A stretch of 64,000 nt of DNA from Myxococcales bacterium. GTDB taxonomy: Bacteria; Myxococcota_A; Bradymonadia; UBA7976; UBA1532. The first letter of the stretch is position 1, and each line of letters starts with the position of its first letter. The notes below the pieces were generated by a model, which worked only from the letters and a program-made list of their open reading frames with translations, searched no databases and was not told where the DNA came from. The stretch lies in contig JACKDN010000027.1 of the NCBI GenBank assembly GCA_020633465.1, positions 1 to 64,000 on the forward strand. Reading direction: 5' to 3'. Of this stretch, positions 1 to 9,529 are shown one piece after another. The translations under genes and the position numbers were made by a program.

Positions 1-156
1 GAACACGCCCAGCTCCATGAGGATGAAGAGCCACACCAGCAGCCCGCCCGGGGGATAGGCCAGCGCGCGGGGGGCCGCGTGGGTGGTCGGGAGGTCGGCG
101 GCGTCCGCTCGGATCATGTGCACCTCGTCGGTCTGCGCGCGTCGGCCGGCGTCCAT
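1..156 (-). CDS. Subunit III-like haem-copper oxidase protein, N-terminal part (runs off the left edge)
   Basis: Only the first 52 codons are visible, read leftwards off the window edge. After a polar leader of about 35 residues comes YPPGGLLVWLFILMELGVF. This fits the start of the first transmembrane helix of the cytochrome c oxidase subunit III / NorE family, where a Pro-Gly turn leads into a W-x-F-I-x-x-E helix. The family helps hold or stabilise subunit I of respiratory haem-copper oxidases in the inner membrane. The start could be the ATG ending at 156 or the in-frame ATG at 117. The remaining helices lie outside the window, so CoxC and NorE cannot be separated. Confidence 0.6.
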   Translation of the reverse strand, partial: MDAGRRAQTDEVHMIRADAADLPTTHAAPRALAYPPGGLLVWLFILMELGVF

Positions 157-379
157 CGGCGCGCGGCCACGCGAGCCAGGGACGCGCCCTGAAAGCAATG
201 CGCGTGCCGGCCTTCGGTCGTGCGTCGTCCGGCCGGGGGACACGGGGCCCGGAGCGCCCTGGGCGCTGGCGCCAGATCCGGGCTCGCGCGGGTGAGCGCC
301 GGAGGGACAGCGGGGTGGCCTGCGGCAATTCGCCGCGGCCACACGCGTCACGCCACCCGGACGCCGCGCGCCGCGCCCG

Positions 380-1357
380 CTACCGCGCGCGGATGATGCG
401 GGTGTAGAAGCTGCCGCCGCCGCGGTCGTCGCGGATGGCGATGTAGAGCGTGGCCTCTTCGCCCGGCGTCGCGGGGGGCACGATGGACGTCTCGAAGTCG
501 GTCACCGGGCCCAGCGGGGTGTCGCTGTCGAGCTCGGAAGCGCCCAGCTCGGCGCCCTCGGTGACCCAGAACTGCACCTCGAAGGTCTCGTCGAGGATGC
601 GATAGCCGGGCGTCTCGTCGGCGCTGGTGGGGAAGGTGGGCACGGGATAGGTCTCTTCGATGCGCTCGCGGTCGAAGATGGGCTCCATGGGCACCTCGCG
701 GCCGGCGGGCAGCTCGATGACCTCGCCGTCCATGATCGACAGCGCCTCGTCGAAGCGGATGCCGTCCAGCGTCGGGTTCTGGTTGGGCAGCTTGGGCGGC
801 GGGGGATCCTGGCCCTCGCCCCGCGGCACGAAGGGCACGTTGTAGGTGACCGTCTTCGCGACGTGCTCGGTGGGATAGCCCGGCTGCACGATGATGGCTT
901 CGAGCGTCACGAACAGGCCGCCGAAGCCCTGGAAGCTGTCTTCGCTCAGCCACGTGTTCAGCTGCGCGGCGGTGGGCGTGAAGGTCAGCGAGAAGGTGCC
1001 GGGCGGGCTCGTCAGCGAGGCCACCTTGGTCACCGTGTTGTCGGGATCGTCGCAGCGGCGCGACTCGATGGTGAGGCAGGCGATCACCTCGATCTGCATC
1101 GGCGTGGTCATGTCTTCGGGGTTCACCACCAGGTAGTTCACCTGCACCGGCGCGGGATCGGCGGTGACCTTCAGCACCAGCCCCTCGTCGGCGCCGTCGG
1201 CGACCGCGACGAACACCTCGGGCGGCTCGGTCTGCACCGCGATGGGGCGCAGGTCGACGACGATCTCCTCGGGCTCGAAGTCGCTGCAGCCGGTGGCCAG
1301 CGCGGACACGGCCAGCAGCGCCATGACGGGCAGCGTTCGCTTCGTGTCGTGACGCAT
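380..1357 (-). CDS. Outer-membrane-type lipoprotein downstream of the TonB receptor
   Basis: A 325-residue protein with a clear lipoprotein signal: positive start (MRHDTKR), hydrophobic stretch and lipobox SALATGC with Cys near residue 23. I recognise no named domain in the mature part, which is acidic and predicted to be beta-rich. Its ATG (1357-1355) overlaps the TGA of the upstream receptor gene (1359-1357) in a TGATG junction, so it is the last gene of the exbB-exbD-tonB-receptor operon and is probably translated by reinitiation. The position suggests a surface or periplasmic accessory of the receptor, for example in ligand binding. That is inference from the operon only. Confidence 0.8.
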   Translation of the reverse strand: MRHDTKRTLPVMALLAVSALATGCSDFEPEEIVVDLRPIAVQTEPPEVFVAVADGADEGLVLKVTADPAPVQVNYLVVNPEDMTTPMQIEVIACLTIESRRCDDPDNTVTKVASLTSPPGTFSLTFTPTAAQLNTWLSEDSFQGFGGLFVTLEAIIVQPGYPTEHVAKTVTYNVPFVPRGEGQDPPPPKLPNQNPTLDGIRFDEALSIMDGEVIELPAGREVPMEPIFDRERIEETYPVPTFPTSADETPGYRILDETFEVQFWVTEGAELGASELDSDTPLGPVTDFETSIVPPATPGEEATLYIAIRDDRGGGSFYTRIIRAR

Positions 1358-4056
1358 CAGAAGCTCCCCCGCACGCCGAAGCTCGGGAACACGGGCAGGC
1401 CGCGCACCTTGGCCGAGTTGCGGAAGCGATAGTCGTAGGTCGTGAACTCCGGGTTCTCGGCGTTGTAGACGTTCTGCAGGTCGAGGAAGGCGGCCAGCTC
1501 CCAGGCCTTGAAGATCCACGTCCGCTCGATGCGCAGGTCGAGCTGGTGGAACAGCGGCTGACGCGTCGTGTTGTCGTCGCCCTGCAGGCCCCGGTAGAAG
1601 CCCTCGTCGCCGTCGTAGGTGTCGCCGACGACCGGCGTGTCCGCGTTGCCCGAGCCCAGCCGGAACCGCAGCCCCGTCTCCCAGTTGCCCGGCCACTTGT
1701 AGCTGGCCACCACGACCATGTTGTGCGGTTGGTTCAGGCGCCCGCCGCCCCCGGCCTCGCCCGCGCCGCCCTGACCGCCTTCCTGGCCGCTGTCGGCCTC
1801 GGTGAACGCCAGCGTGTAGCTGATCCACCCGTACAGGCGGTCGGTCACCTCGTGCTTCAGCAGCATCTCGATGCCATAGCTCTGGCCGGTGCCGGTGCTC
1901 TCGAAGCGCGCCGGGTTGATGCTGGCGAAGCCGCTGTCGCCGCCCTCGACGGTGACCGAGTCGGAGCGTTCGGCCAGGTCGTGCCGGCGCGACCAGTAGC
2001 CCTCGACGTCGAGCGTCAGCGCCTCGGTCAGCTTCCACTCGAAGCCCAGGCCGTAGTGCTCGGCCCACTCGAGGTCGAGGTCGGGGTTGCCGAACTCCTC
2101 GTCCAGCCGCCACTCGGGCGGGGCCTGGCTGAAGATGCCGGCGCCGCCCTTCAGCGTGAACGCGTCGGTCAGCGCCCAGCGCGCGTTGACGCGCGGATCG
2201 GCGAAGAACCGGTTCTGGTCGAAGTAGCGATAGTAGTCGGTGCGCACGCCGGGGATGAGCGTCACCGGGCCGCCGCCAGGGGCCCACTCGACCTCGCCGT
2301 AGATCGCCGCGCCGTTGAGCAGGATGCTGCGCTCGAGCTCGTCGGTGGGGCGCGAGCCGAAGCCCGCGGCCGGGTGCGGGCGGTAGTTGCTGGTGCGCAG
2401 GGGTACGTCGGCGCTGAGGATGACGTAGCGGCCCAGCAGGTCGAGCCCGGTCCGCACGACGACGTCGTCGGCGGCCTGGATGCGCAGGTCGTGGCGCAGG
2501 CCGAACTCGACCACCGTGCCGTCGGCCTGCACGCGGCCGGCGTCGATGCCGGTGAAGTCGACGCCGACCACCGGCGACAGATCCCACTCGACGGCGTCGG
2601 TGGGGTGGGCCTTCCAGCTCAGCTTCAGCCGGTGGAAGCCCAGCGCCGCGTCGACGTCGGCGTTGGCCCCGGACTGATCGCCGGGGTCGCCCACGACGGT
2701 GAGATCGTCGTGGCTGCCGAACACCAGCAGCGACAGCCGATCCTTGCCGCCCAGCTTGTGGTTCACCCGCGCCTGGTAGTCGTAGTAGACGGGCAGCACG
2801 GTCGCCAGCGGCGCGTCGCTGACCGCCTCGCCGAAGCGCAGGATGGTGTCGATGTAGCTGCGGCGGACGGACGCGCTGACGCTGGTGTCGTCGGTCAGCG
2901 GGCCCTCCATGTAGAGGCCGGCGTCGAAGAGGTCGATCTCGGCGCTGCCGTGCCACTCCTTGGGCCAGGCCACGCGCGTCTCGACGTCGATGATGCCGCC
3001 GATGGCCCGGCCGTAGCGCACCGAGAAGTTGCCGGGGAAGAAGTCGATGCGCCCCAGCATCTCGGGGGGCAGCACCGAGGGGCCGCCGGCGAAGTGGTAC
3101 AGCAGGGGCACCTCGTGGCCGTCGATCATCACGGCGGAGTCACCGGGCGAGGTGCCGCGCACCAGCAGCACGCCCAGGATGTACGGCGTGCGCGCCAGGC
3201 CGGGCAGGTTCTGCACCACGCGAAGGGGATCGCCGAAGGTGCCGGGCACCGTGCGCAGCTCCTTCTGGTCGAGCGTGCGGCGGGTGAGGCTGGTCTTCTC
3301 GCGCTCGCCGCGCACGATGGTCTCGAAGGGCGACCGGCGCAGGCGCTCGAGGCGGAACTGCACGTCGACCTCTTCGCCCTCGGCCAGGGTGAGCGTCACG
3401 ACCTCGCGGCGGTGGTCGGGCGACGTGGCGATGAGCTCGATCTCGCCCGGCTCGACGCCCTCGAGCGTGAAGCGGCCGGTGGCGTCGGCCAGCACCTCGA
3501 CGCCCTGCGCGGGCACGCCCACCGGCGCGCCGGGCACGGGCGCGCCGGTGCCCTTCTCGCGCACGCGGCCCACCAGGCGCGCGACCGGCTCGGCCTCGGC
3601 CTCTTCTTCGGGGGGCGGCGCCTCGGGCACGAACTTGAAGCGATAGGTGAAGCCGATGCGGATGGGGGCGGGCTTCCCGTCCATCTCGGCCGGGCGGAAG
3701 ACGAACTGCTTCGCGGCCTCGATGGCGGCCTCGTCGAAGCCGTCGCCCACCGGCTCGCCCTGCAGCACGGCGTCGGTGACCTTGCCCTCGGCGTCGATGG
3801 TGAGGATCAGCTGCACCGCCGCCTCGCGCTGCGTCGCCTTCGCGGCCTCGGGGTAGGAAGCCTCGACGAACTGCACCAGCTCCGGCGGGCGCGTCAGCAC
3901 CGGCGCGGGCGGCGGCTGGGCGGCGGCCTCGGCGGCCTCGGCCTCTTCGTCGCCCAGGCGCCGCGCGCCCTCCTGCGCCCACGCCGGCGTCGCCAGCGTC
4001 AGCAGGGCGGCGCAGGCCAGCAGCGCGCGTCCCGGTGTCACTCGAAGTCGAAACAT
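1357..4056 (-). CDS. TonB-dependent outer-membrane receptor carrying its own TonB C-terminal-like domain
   Basis: An 899-residue exported protein (signal peptide ending ATPAWAQ). Domains in order: an acidic/Pro-rich stretch; a TonB C-terminal-like domain at about 60-143 (RPPELVQ..., ending in FTYRFKF); a carboxypeptidase-regulatory-like domain at about 160-237; a plug at about 250-360 (DPLRVVQNLPGL..., LLVRGTSPGD, FFPGNFSVRYGRAIGG); then a long beta-barrel ending VRGSF. Receptors of this family import scarce ligands such as siderophores, cobalamin or glycans using energy from ExbB-ExbD-TonB. An N-terminal extension is normal, but one resembling the TonB C-terminal domain is unusual. GTG at 4059 immediately precedes the chosen ATG, and both overlap the tonB stop. 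The substrate cannot be deduced. Confidence 0.9.
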   Translation of the reverse strand: MFRLRVTPGRALLACAALLTLATPAWAQEGARRLGDEEAEAAEAAAQPPPAPVLTRPPELVQFVEASYPEAAKATQREAAVQLILTIDAEGKVTDAVLQGEPVGDGFDEAAIEAAKQFVFRPAEMDGKPAPIRIGFTYRFKFVPEAPPPEEEAEAEPVARLVGRVREKGTGAPVPGAPVGVPAQGVEVLADATGRFTLEGVEPGEIELIATSPDHRREVVTLTLAEGEEVDVQFRLERLRRSPFETIVRGEREKTSLTRRTLDQKELRTVPGTFGDPLRVVQNLPGLARTPYILGVLLVRGTSPGDSAVMIDGHEVPLLYHFAGGPSVLPPEMLGRIDFFPGNFSVRYGRAIGGIIDVETRVAWPKEWHGSAEIDLFDAGLYMEGPLTDDTSVSASVRRSYIDTILRFGEAVSDAPLATVLPVYYDYQARVNHKLGGKDRLSLLVFGSHDDLTVVGDPGDQSGANADVDAALGFHRLKLSWKAHPTDAVEWDLSPVVGVDFTGIDAGRVQADGTVVEFGLRHDLRIQAADDVVVRTGLDLLGRYVILSADVPLRTSNYRPHPAAGFGSRPTDELERSILLNGAAIYGEVEWAPGGGPVTLIPGVRTDYYRYFDQNRFFADPRVNARWALTDAFTLKGGAGIFSQAPPEWRLDEEFGNPDLDLEWAEHYGLGFEWKLTEALTLDVEGYWSRRHDLAERSDSVTVEGGDSGFASINPARFESTGTGQSYGIEMLLKHEVTDRLYGWISYTLAFTEADSGQEGGQGGAGEAGGGGRLNQPHNMVVVASYKWPGNWETGLRFRLGSGNADTPVVGDTYDGDEGFYRGLQGDDNTTRQPLFHQLDLRIERTWIFKAWELAAFLDLQNVYNAENPEFTTYDYRFRNSAKVRGLPVFPSFGVRGSF

Positions 4057-4915
4057 CACTCGATCACGAAGTGGAAGGTGTAGGGGATGCGCACGGCGAC
4101 GGGCGTGTCGCCCACCTTGGCCGGCGCGAAGCGCAGCTTGCGCGCGGCCTTCAGGGCCTCTTTGTCCAGCACGGGGTGCAGCTTCTCGACCAGCGTCGCC
4201 GACCGTACCCGCCCGTCGGCCCCGATCTCCAGGGCCACGACCACGCGCCCCTCGATGCCCTGCCGCTTGATCTCGGGCGGGTAGACGGGCTTCACCTCGC
4301 GCGTCACCCGAGGCAGCGACGTCACGCCGCTGACCGGCACCGGCGCCTCGCCCGGCTCCTCGGCGTCGCTGCCGCCCGCCGGCTGTGGCCGCCGCTTGCG
4401 CTCACCGGTGCCCCCCGCCGCCCCGTAGCGCTCGCCGTCGCGCTGCCCGCCCTGGGGCACCGCGATGCCGCCCTGCCCGGGGCCGGCCGTGGCCACGCCC
4501 TCGAGGTTCAGCCCCATCAGGGGCGGCGGGGGCGGCGGCTTCGGCTGATCCGGCGGCGGCGGCGGCTGGTTCGGGGGCGGCGGGGGCTTGGGCTTCTCGG
4601 CGCGCTTCTTCTTCGCCGGCTTCTTGTTCGGCGGCGGCGGCGGCTCCTCCTGCACCACCGGCTCGCGCGGCACCTCGGGCTCGGGCGGCGGGGGCGGCGG
4701 CTCGACCTCCTCCTCCTTCGGCGGCGGCGGCGGCGGGGGCGGTGGCGGCGGCTCCTCCTTCACCACCACGTTCACCGGCACGATCACCTTCTTCTCGTGG
4801 GGCGGCGGGCGCACCGCCACCAGCCCGGCGCCCAGCGCGCCGTGCACCGCCAGGCTGCCCAGCAGCAGCACCAGCCAGGGCGTGCGGCGCTCGAGCAGCG
4901 CGAGGCCCGTCTTCG

Positions 4916-4919
<4 letters not shown>
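4056..4919 (-). CDS. tonB: Energy-transducing protein TonB
   Basis: A 287-residue protein with the classic layout: one N-terminal membrane anchor (about residues 14-36), a long Pro/Glu/Lys-rich periplasmic spacer (runs of P and KPKPPPPP-type segments, about 45-170), and a C-terminal TonB domain (about 205-287: VKPVYPPEIKRQGIEGRVVV, then ALKAARKLRFAPAK and the end PYTFHFVIE). TonB spans the periplasm and passes proton-motive energy from ExbB/ExbD to outer-membrane receptors. It starts at GTG 4919, which overlaps the exbD stop (GTGA), and its own TGA overlaps the receptor start. The whole transduction chain and its probable client therefore lie in one transcript. Confidence 0.93.
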
Positions 4920-5353
<434 letters not shown>

Positions 5354-5356
5354 CCC

Positions 5357-5848
5357 TCAGCCCTCGGCGCCGGCGTCCGCGGGCGTCGCCGCCGGGCCGC
5401 CGTCCGCCAGCGCGACCAGCTGATCGACCTTGCGCAGGAAGCCGTTGTAGGCGGCCAGCGCGGGGATGGCGACGAAGATGCCGACGGCGGTGGCCACCAG
5501 GGCCTCCGAGATGCCGGCCATCACCACGTCGGCGCCGCCGTTGGCGTTGCCCACCAGATCGTGGAAGGCGCGGATGATGCCCAGCACCGTGCCGAAGAGG
5601 CCGATGAAGGGGGCGTTCGAGCCGACCGACGCGAGGAAGGTCAGGTTCGACTCGAGGGTGACGCGCAGGCCGGCCTCGCCCTCTTTGTCGCGCAGGGCGC
5701 GCAGGGCCGAGGGATCGCGGAAGGCGCGGCGGTAATAGGTGATGCGCTCGATGATGAGGCCCACGGACACCAGCGACATCAGCACCAGCAGGTAGAGCAC
5801 CCACTCGGCGCCGATGAGGGTGATGTCGAGGAAGAACTCGGTCAGCAA
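5357..5848 (-). CDS. exbB: MotA/TolQ/ExbB proton channel protein
   Basis: A 163-residue protein with three membrane segments. The conserved core SNAPFIGLFGTVLGIIRAF (about residues 77-95) and the later GISEALVATAVGIFVAIPAL identify the MotA/TolQ/ExbB channel family. The best start is TTG at 5848-5846, because AGGAG lies seven bases upstream of it and no ATG or GTG fits the homology as well. The C-terminal tail is Ala/Pro/Asp-rich and short. It is the first gene of the five-gene operon reading left. The operon promoter must lie in the roughly 300-bp gap up to 6147, but no clear -10/-35 pair was seen there on this strand. Confidence 0.92.
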   Translation of the reverse strand: MLTEFFLDITLIGAEWVLYLLVLMSLVSVGLIIERITYYRRAFRDPSALRALRDKEGEAGLRVTLESNLTFLASVGSNAPFIGLFGTVLGIIRAFHDLVGNANGGADVVMAGISEALVATAVGIFVAIPALAAYNGFLRKVDQLVALADGGPAATPADAGAEG

Positions 5849-5992
5849 CGCTGCTCTCCTGTGGGGATGAGTCGGGGCGCTCCGGGGTAGATACCGAAGC
5901 GAGGGTACGGGCTTCAACGGGGCGGCGGTGGGGGAAAACGTGAAGACGTGTGTCGGGGGGGCGGGGGGCCGTGTGATGGGCTGGGGGCGGCT

Positions 5993-6041
<49 letters not shown>

Positions 6042-6147
6042 GACGTGCCTGGCCGAGCGCCGGGGCGATCGCCCGTGGTGTCGGGGTTGCGGGGTTGTGT
6101 CGGGCGGGGCGGGGGTGCCGTATGATGCGCGGGCACGCGGAGGGGCC

Positions 6148-6366
6148 ATGGCGGACGCGAAACTGGCGGAGCTGATCGCGCGCAGCCTGCTCGACCTGGA
6201 GCTCCGGGCGCAGCTGCTGAAGGATCCGGCGGGCGCGCTGGCGGCCAACGGGGTGGAGGCGACGCCCGAGCGGCTGGCCGAGCTGGCGAAGCTGGACGCC
6301 GCCGAGCTGGATCGCATGGGCAAGCTGCTCGAGCGCCGCTTCCTGGGATCACGCGGCAAGGAGTGA
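6148..6366 (+). CDS. Small Os1348/NHLP-clan-like protein
   Basis: A 72-residue protein starting at ATG 6148 with a strong GGAGGGG about five bases upstream. The sequence resembles the Os1348 family of the nitrile-hydratase-leader-peptide clan: an ELIARSLLDLELRAQLL helix, then DPAGALAANG and a final LAELAKLDAAELDRMGKLL helix. The clan includes leader-like helices of ribosomal natural-product precursors but also stand-alone small proteins. There is no Cys/Ser/Thr-rich core after the helices and no modification enzyme nearby, so a peptide precursor role is not supported. Its stop overlaps the GTG of the cyclase gene (GTGA), implying coupled expression and a possible partner or regulator role. 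Confidence 0.65.
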   Translation: MADAKLAELIARSLLDLELRAQLLKDPAGALAANGVEATPERLAELAKLDAAELDRMGKLLERRFLGSRGKE

Positions 6367-7964
6367 TCGGGCGCCTCCTCACGCTGCATCGGCGTCGGCT
6401 GGTGGTGAAGATCACCGGCCTGTCGGTGGTGCTGGTGTGCCTGACCATCCTCTACTTCGCGCTCGAGACCTACGACCGCGAGCGTTGGCTGAACCAGGCG
6501 CGCTTCGGCAAGGGGCTGCAGCGCATCGTGCAGGTGGCGGCGCTCGACCTCCGCGCCGAGGACGTGCTGGCGAGCACGGGCGACGGGCCCGAGGCGCGGC
6601 GGGCGCTGCGGCGGCTGCAGCGGACCTTGCGCGACATCCGCCAGGTGACCGAGTTCGGTCCGCAGGACGCGCTGTTCGTGGTGCGCGTGCCCGATCCGGA
6701 CGCCTTCGAGGGGCTGGACGAGGCCGCCTACTCGGCCGACGGCGCGCCGACGGCGGCGCTGCCCCTGGCCATCGCCCACACGCCCATCGATCCCGACGCG
6801 GTCGACGAAGAGACGCTGATGGGGCCGGCCTTCACCGCGCTGGCCGACGTCGAGCCCGAGCCCGGGCAGCAGGTGCGCTTTCACCCCGACGCGCGCGCGG
6901 CGGTCTGGCGCGCGGTGACCGGCGGCGACAGCAGCTACAGCAGCCTGTACGAAGTGCCGCGCGGCGAGCGCATCAACGGCTTCGCCGCGCTGAAGACGAC
7001 GCCCCCCGACGGCGGCGAGGGGCGCGTGGTGGCGCTGCTGGTGGCGCAGCAGGATCTGTCCGACATCTTCGACGCGCGCTGGGGCATCTTCTGGGACGTC
7101 ATCCTGCGCTCGACCGCCGTGGTGCTGCTGGCGATGCTGCTGGGCGGCTTCCTGTCCCGCAACATCGGCCGCGCCCTGCAGCGCATCCGGCGCGGCGCGC
7201 AGGCGATCAAGGAGCAGGACTACACCCACCGCGTCGACGTGCGCCGCGACGACGAGCTGGGTTTGGTGGCCGAGCAGTTCAACGAGATGGCCGCGACGCT
7301 GGCCCAGCGCGTCCAGCTGCTGAAGTTCGTGCCGGCCTACACGCTCGAGGCGGCCATCCGGCGGACGCGGGGGCAGTCGCTCGAGGTCGAGGCGCTCGAG
7401 GGCACGATCATGTTCAGCGACATCCGCGGCTACACGACGCTGTCGAGCGGCATCTCGGCCGAGCGCGTGGTGGAGATGCTGAACGTGTACCTGCGCCGGC
7501 AGGCCGAGATCCTCGCGCGGCACGGCGGCGTCATCGACAAGTTCATCGGGGACGCCGTGCTGGGCGTGTTCATGGGCGACGACCACGCCGGGCGCGCGGT
7601 GGCCTGCGGCCTCGAGATTCAGGCCGCGGTGCGGGCGATGAACGCCGAGCAGGCCTTCGACATCCCGATCCACGTCGGCGTGGGGGTGGCGTCGGGCAAC
7701 CTGGTGCTGGCCGAGATCGGCAGCGAGGAGCGTCGCGAGCGGACGCTGATCGGCTCGGTGGTGAACCTGGCGTCGCGCCTGTGCGGGCGCGCGTCGGCGC
7801 ACGAGGTGCTGGTGGACGAGGGCGCGCGGCTGGCGCTGGGCGAGCGCCTGGTCGTGGCGCGGCGCGAAGAGATGGAGCTCAAGGGTTTCAGAGGGTTACG
7901 GCCGGTGTTCGTCGTGGCCGATCTGCAGAGGGACGCCGGCGATGCGCCGGCCGAGGCGACGTGA
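6363..7964 (+). CDS. Membrane-bound class III adenylate/guanylate cyclase with HAMP domain
   Basis: A 533-residue sensor enzyme: first membrane helix at about 15-35, an extracytoplasmic sensing region at about 36-242, a second helix at about 243-264, a HAMP linker at about 266-316 (DELGLVAEQFNEMAATLA) and a class III nucleotidyl cyclase domain at about 340-525. The two metal-binding aspartates are visible as D353 in FSDIRG and D397 in DKFIGDAVLG, and the RERTLIGSVVNLASRL helix follows. It should make cAMP (or cGMP) from ATP (or GTP) in response to an external signal. It starts at GTG 6363 inside the stop of the upstream small gene, and its stop overlaps the next ATG (TGATG), giving a tight three-gene unit. 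Confidence 0.9.
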   Translation: MIGRLLTLHRRRLVVKITGLSVVLVCLTILYFALETYDRERWLNQARFGKGLQRIVQVAALDLRAEDVLASTGDGPEARRALRRLQRTLRDIRQVTEFGPQDALFVVRVPDPDAFEGLDEAAYSADGAPTAALPLAIAHTPIDPDAVDEETLMGPAFTALADVEPEPGQQVRFHPDARAAVWRAVTGGDSSYSSLYEVPRGERINGFAALKTTPPDGGEGRVVALLVAQQDLSDIFDARWGIFWDVILRSTAVVLLAMLLGGFLSRNIGRALQRIRRGAQAIKEQDYTHRVDVRRDDELGLVAEQFNEMAATLAQRVQLLKFVPAYTLEAAIRRTRGQSLEVEALEGTIMFSDIRGYTTLSSGISAERVVEMLNVYLRRQAEILARHGGVIDKFIGDAVLGVFMGDDHAGRAVACGLEIQAAVRAMNAEQAFDIPIHVGVGVASGNLVLAEIGSEERRERTLIGSVVNLASRLCGRASAHEVLVDEGARLALGERLVVARREEMELKGFRGLRPVFVVADLQRDAGDAPAEAT

Positions 7965-8440
7965 TGAGACGACAGGTAGGCGGCTGGGCCGTCGGGTTGA
8001 TGATGCTGACGCTGCTGGCGGCGCCGGGCGCCGCGCGCGCCCAGTCGTCCGACCCTTGGGCCGGGGCCGGCCTGGGGCTCGGGGGCATCCTGGCGATCGC
8101 CGTCGGCGGTGGGCTGCTGACCACGATCCTGATCGGCATCGACGTGGTCGACGACCGCACGGTCTCGCCCGCGCTGCGCAACGTCGCCCTCGGCTGCGCC
8201 GGCGTGAACATCGCGTTCGGCACCACGGGGCTGATCCTGACGGGCTACCTCGACGAGGAGGACGCCGATCTGAAGCCGGTGCTGTACAGCGTCAGCGGCG
8301 CGGTGCTCGCGCTGGGGCTGGTGGGCGGCGGCTTCGCGCTGGCGGCCGAGCCGTGGGCGACGAAGGACCCACAGGGGCAGGCGCTGCGCCTGGCGCCCAC
8401 CCCCGGGGGCGCCGCGGCGGTGTGGACCGGGACCTTCTGA
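7964..8440 (+). CDS. Small exported membrane protein of unknown function
   Basis: A 158-residue protein with a signal peptide (cleavage likely after GAARAQ) and about three further hydrophobic helices separated by short polar loops (Gly-rich GLGLGGILAIAVGGGLL, then VNIAFGTTGLILTGYL and SVSGAVLALGLVGGGFALA). I do not recognise a family. It is translationally coupled to the cyclase (TGATG) and may help sensing or anchor the cyclase. That is inference from coupling only. Confidence 0.75.
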   Translation: MRRQVGGWAVGLMMLTLLAAPGAARAQSSDPWAGAGLGLGGILAIAVGGGLLTTILIGIDVVDDRTVSPALRNVALGCAGVNIAFGTTGLILTGYLDEEDADLKPVLYSVSGAVLALGLVGGGFALAAEPWATKDPQGQALRLAPTPGGAAAVWTGTF

Positions 8441-8470
8441 CCGCGCCGGACCGTCGGATCGGCCGGCCGC

Positions 8471-8479
8471 TGCTATGAT
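8471..8479 (+). promoter_or_regulatory. Candidate extended -10 element for the zinc-ribbon gene
   Basis: TGCTATGAT matches the extended -10 pattern TG-n-TATAAT with one mismatch in the hexamer, 45 bases before the ATG at 8524. No good -35 is seen, as expected for an extended -10 promoter. Confidence 0.35.
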
Positions 8480-8523
8480 GCCCGGCGGCGCCACCCTTCA
8501 CGACGGCGCGCCGAGCCACGTCG

Positions 8524-9511
8524 ATGCGTATCGAGTGCCCCGCCTGCGCCCGCGGCTACGACTTCCCGGTCGAGCTCCTCGTCGACGACGGGCTGCCGGT
8601 GCGGTGCGCCGCGTGCCAGGCCCCCTTCGTGCTGGACCGGGCCGGGGTGCGGCGCGCGACGCCGCCGCCCGCCGCGGCGCGCACGCGGGCGACGCCGCCG
8701 CCGGCGGCGCGGATCGCGCGGCGTACGCCCCCCCGCCAGACTCGCCGGCTGAGCCATCGGCCGCCGACGACGTGTGCTACCGCGTCATCCGGGGGCGCGC
8801 GGTCGCCAGCGCGCCGGCGCGGCCCCGCCGGCTGGCGCGCGTGGCGCCCAGGACGAGCGCCGGACCCGCGCCGCCGCGGCGTATCATCGCGCACGCGGCG
8901 CGCCTCGGCTCGCCCCCTGACCGCCGAGCCCGGCCCGGTGGCGGCCGACGCGCCGCTCGAATCCGCGGGCGGCGCGCGCGCGACGACCGTGGATGGCGTG
9001 GGCGGCGGGCGGGGCGCTGCTGACGGCCTCGGCGGGCTTGCTCTCGTGGGTCGGCCCCCCCGCGTCGACCCACGAGGCGCCCGCCGTGCGGCTGACCTCG
9101 CCCGCCCCGCCGGCCGCGGCGCCCTCGGGCCGGGTGACCACGCGCATCGTCACCGTCGAGCCCCTGCCCACGCAGCGCGCGGTCGCGGTGTACGGCCAGA
9201 TCGTCAACGACACGGCCGACACGCTGGATCCGACCCGGCTGGTCGTCGAGCTGCGCGCGAACGGACAGCGCCAGCGCCTGCGCACCGTCTGGTGCTGCGA
9301 CGCGCTGACGCCCGAGCAGGCGGCGCCCGCCGCCCAGGACCCCCGCCACCCGCACTACGCGCACACGCGGGATCCCGCGACGCTGACCCGCGTCGAGCCG
9401 GGCGTCATCCAGGACTTCACGGTGGTGTTTCCGTCGGTGCCGCCGGCGCTGCTCGAGCAGCCGCTCGAGGCCACGGTCGAGCGGGTCGTGGCGCCGCAGG
9501 CCGGGGGATGA
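8524..9511 (+). CDS. Zinc-ribbon (MJ0042-type) membrane protein with DUF3426-like C-terminus, frameshifted
   Basis: The start reads as an MJ0042-type zinc ribbon (MRIECPAC...CAAC, about residues 1-40). Coding character then moves to another frame at a seven-C run (8728-8734), giving APPPDSPAEPS. It moves again near 8905 and near 8990, where the last frame gives a membrane helix (ALLTASAGLLSW) and a beta domain ending at 9511 (VYGQIVNDTADTL..., PGVIQDFTVVFPSV). Zinc ribbon, linker, one TM and a DUF3426-like domain is a common deltaproteobacterial arrangement. The three shifts fall in C/G-rich low-complexity DNA, so assembly indels are likelier than true decay. Function is unknown. Confidence 0.65.
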
Positions 9512-9529
9512 GCCGGTCGCGGGACCGGC

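Noticed and set aside
1546..4083. Long reading frame on the plus strand over the receptor gene (and similar antisense frames at 25299-27700, 33256-38517 and 46378-49836)
   Set aside because: GC-rich genes leave the opposite strand open. The translations are His/Arg/Gly/Ala-rich with no domains.
6095..6126. TTGTGT/TATGAT promoter for the small-protein/cyclase unit
   Set aside because: The spacing is 20 bases, too long for a normal promoter. Only the -10 part is plausible.
6148..6366. Ribosomal natural-product precursor
   Set aside because: There is no core peptide after the leader-like helix, and no modification, protease or export genes are nearby.
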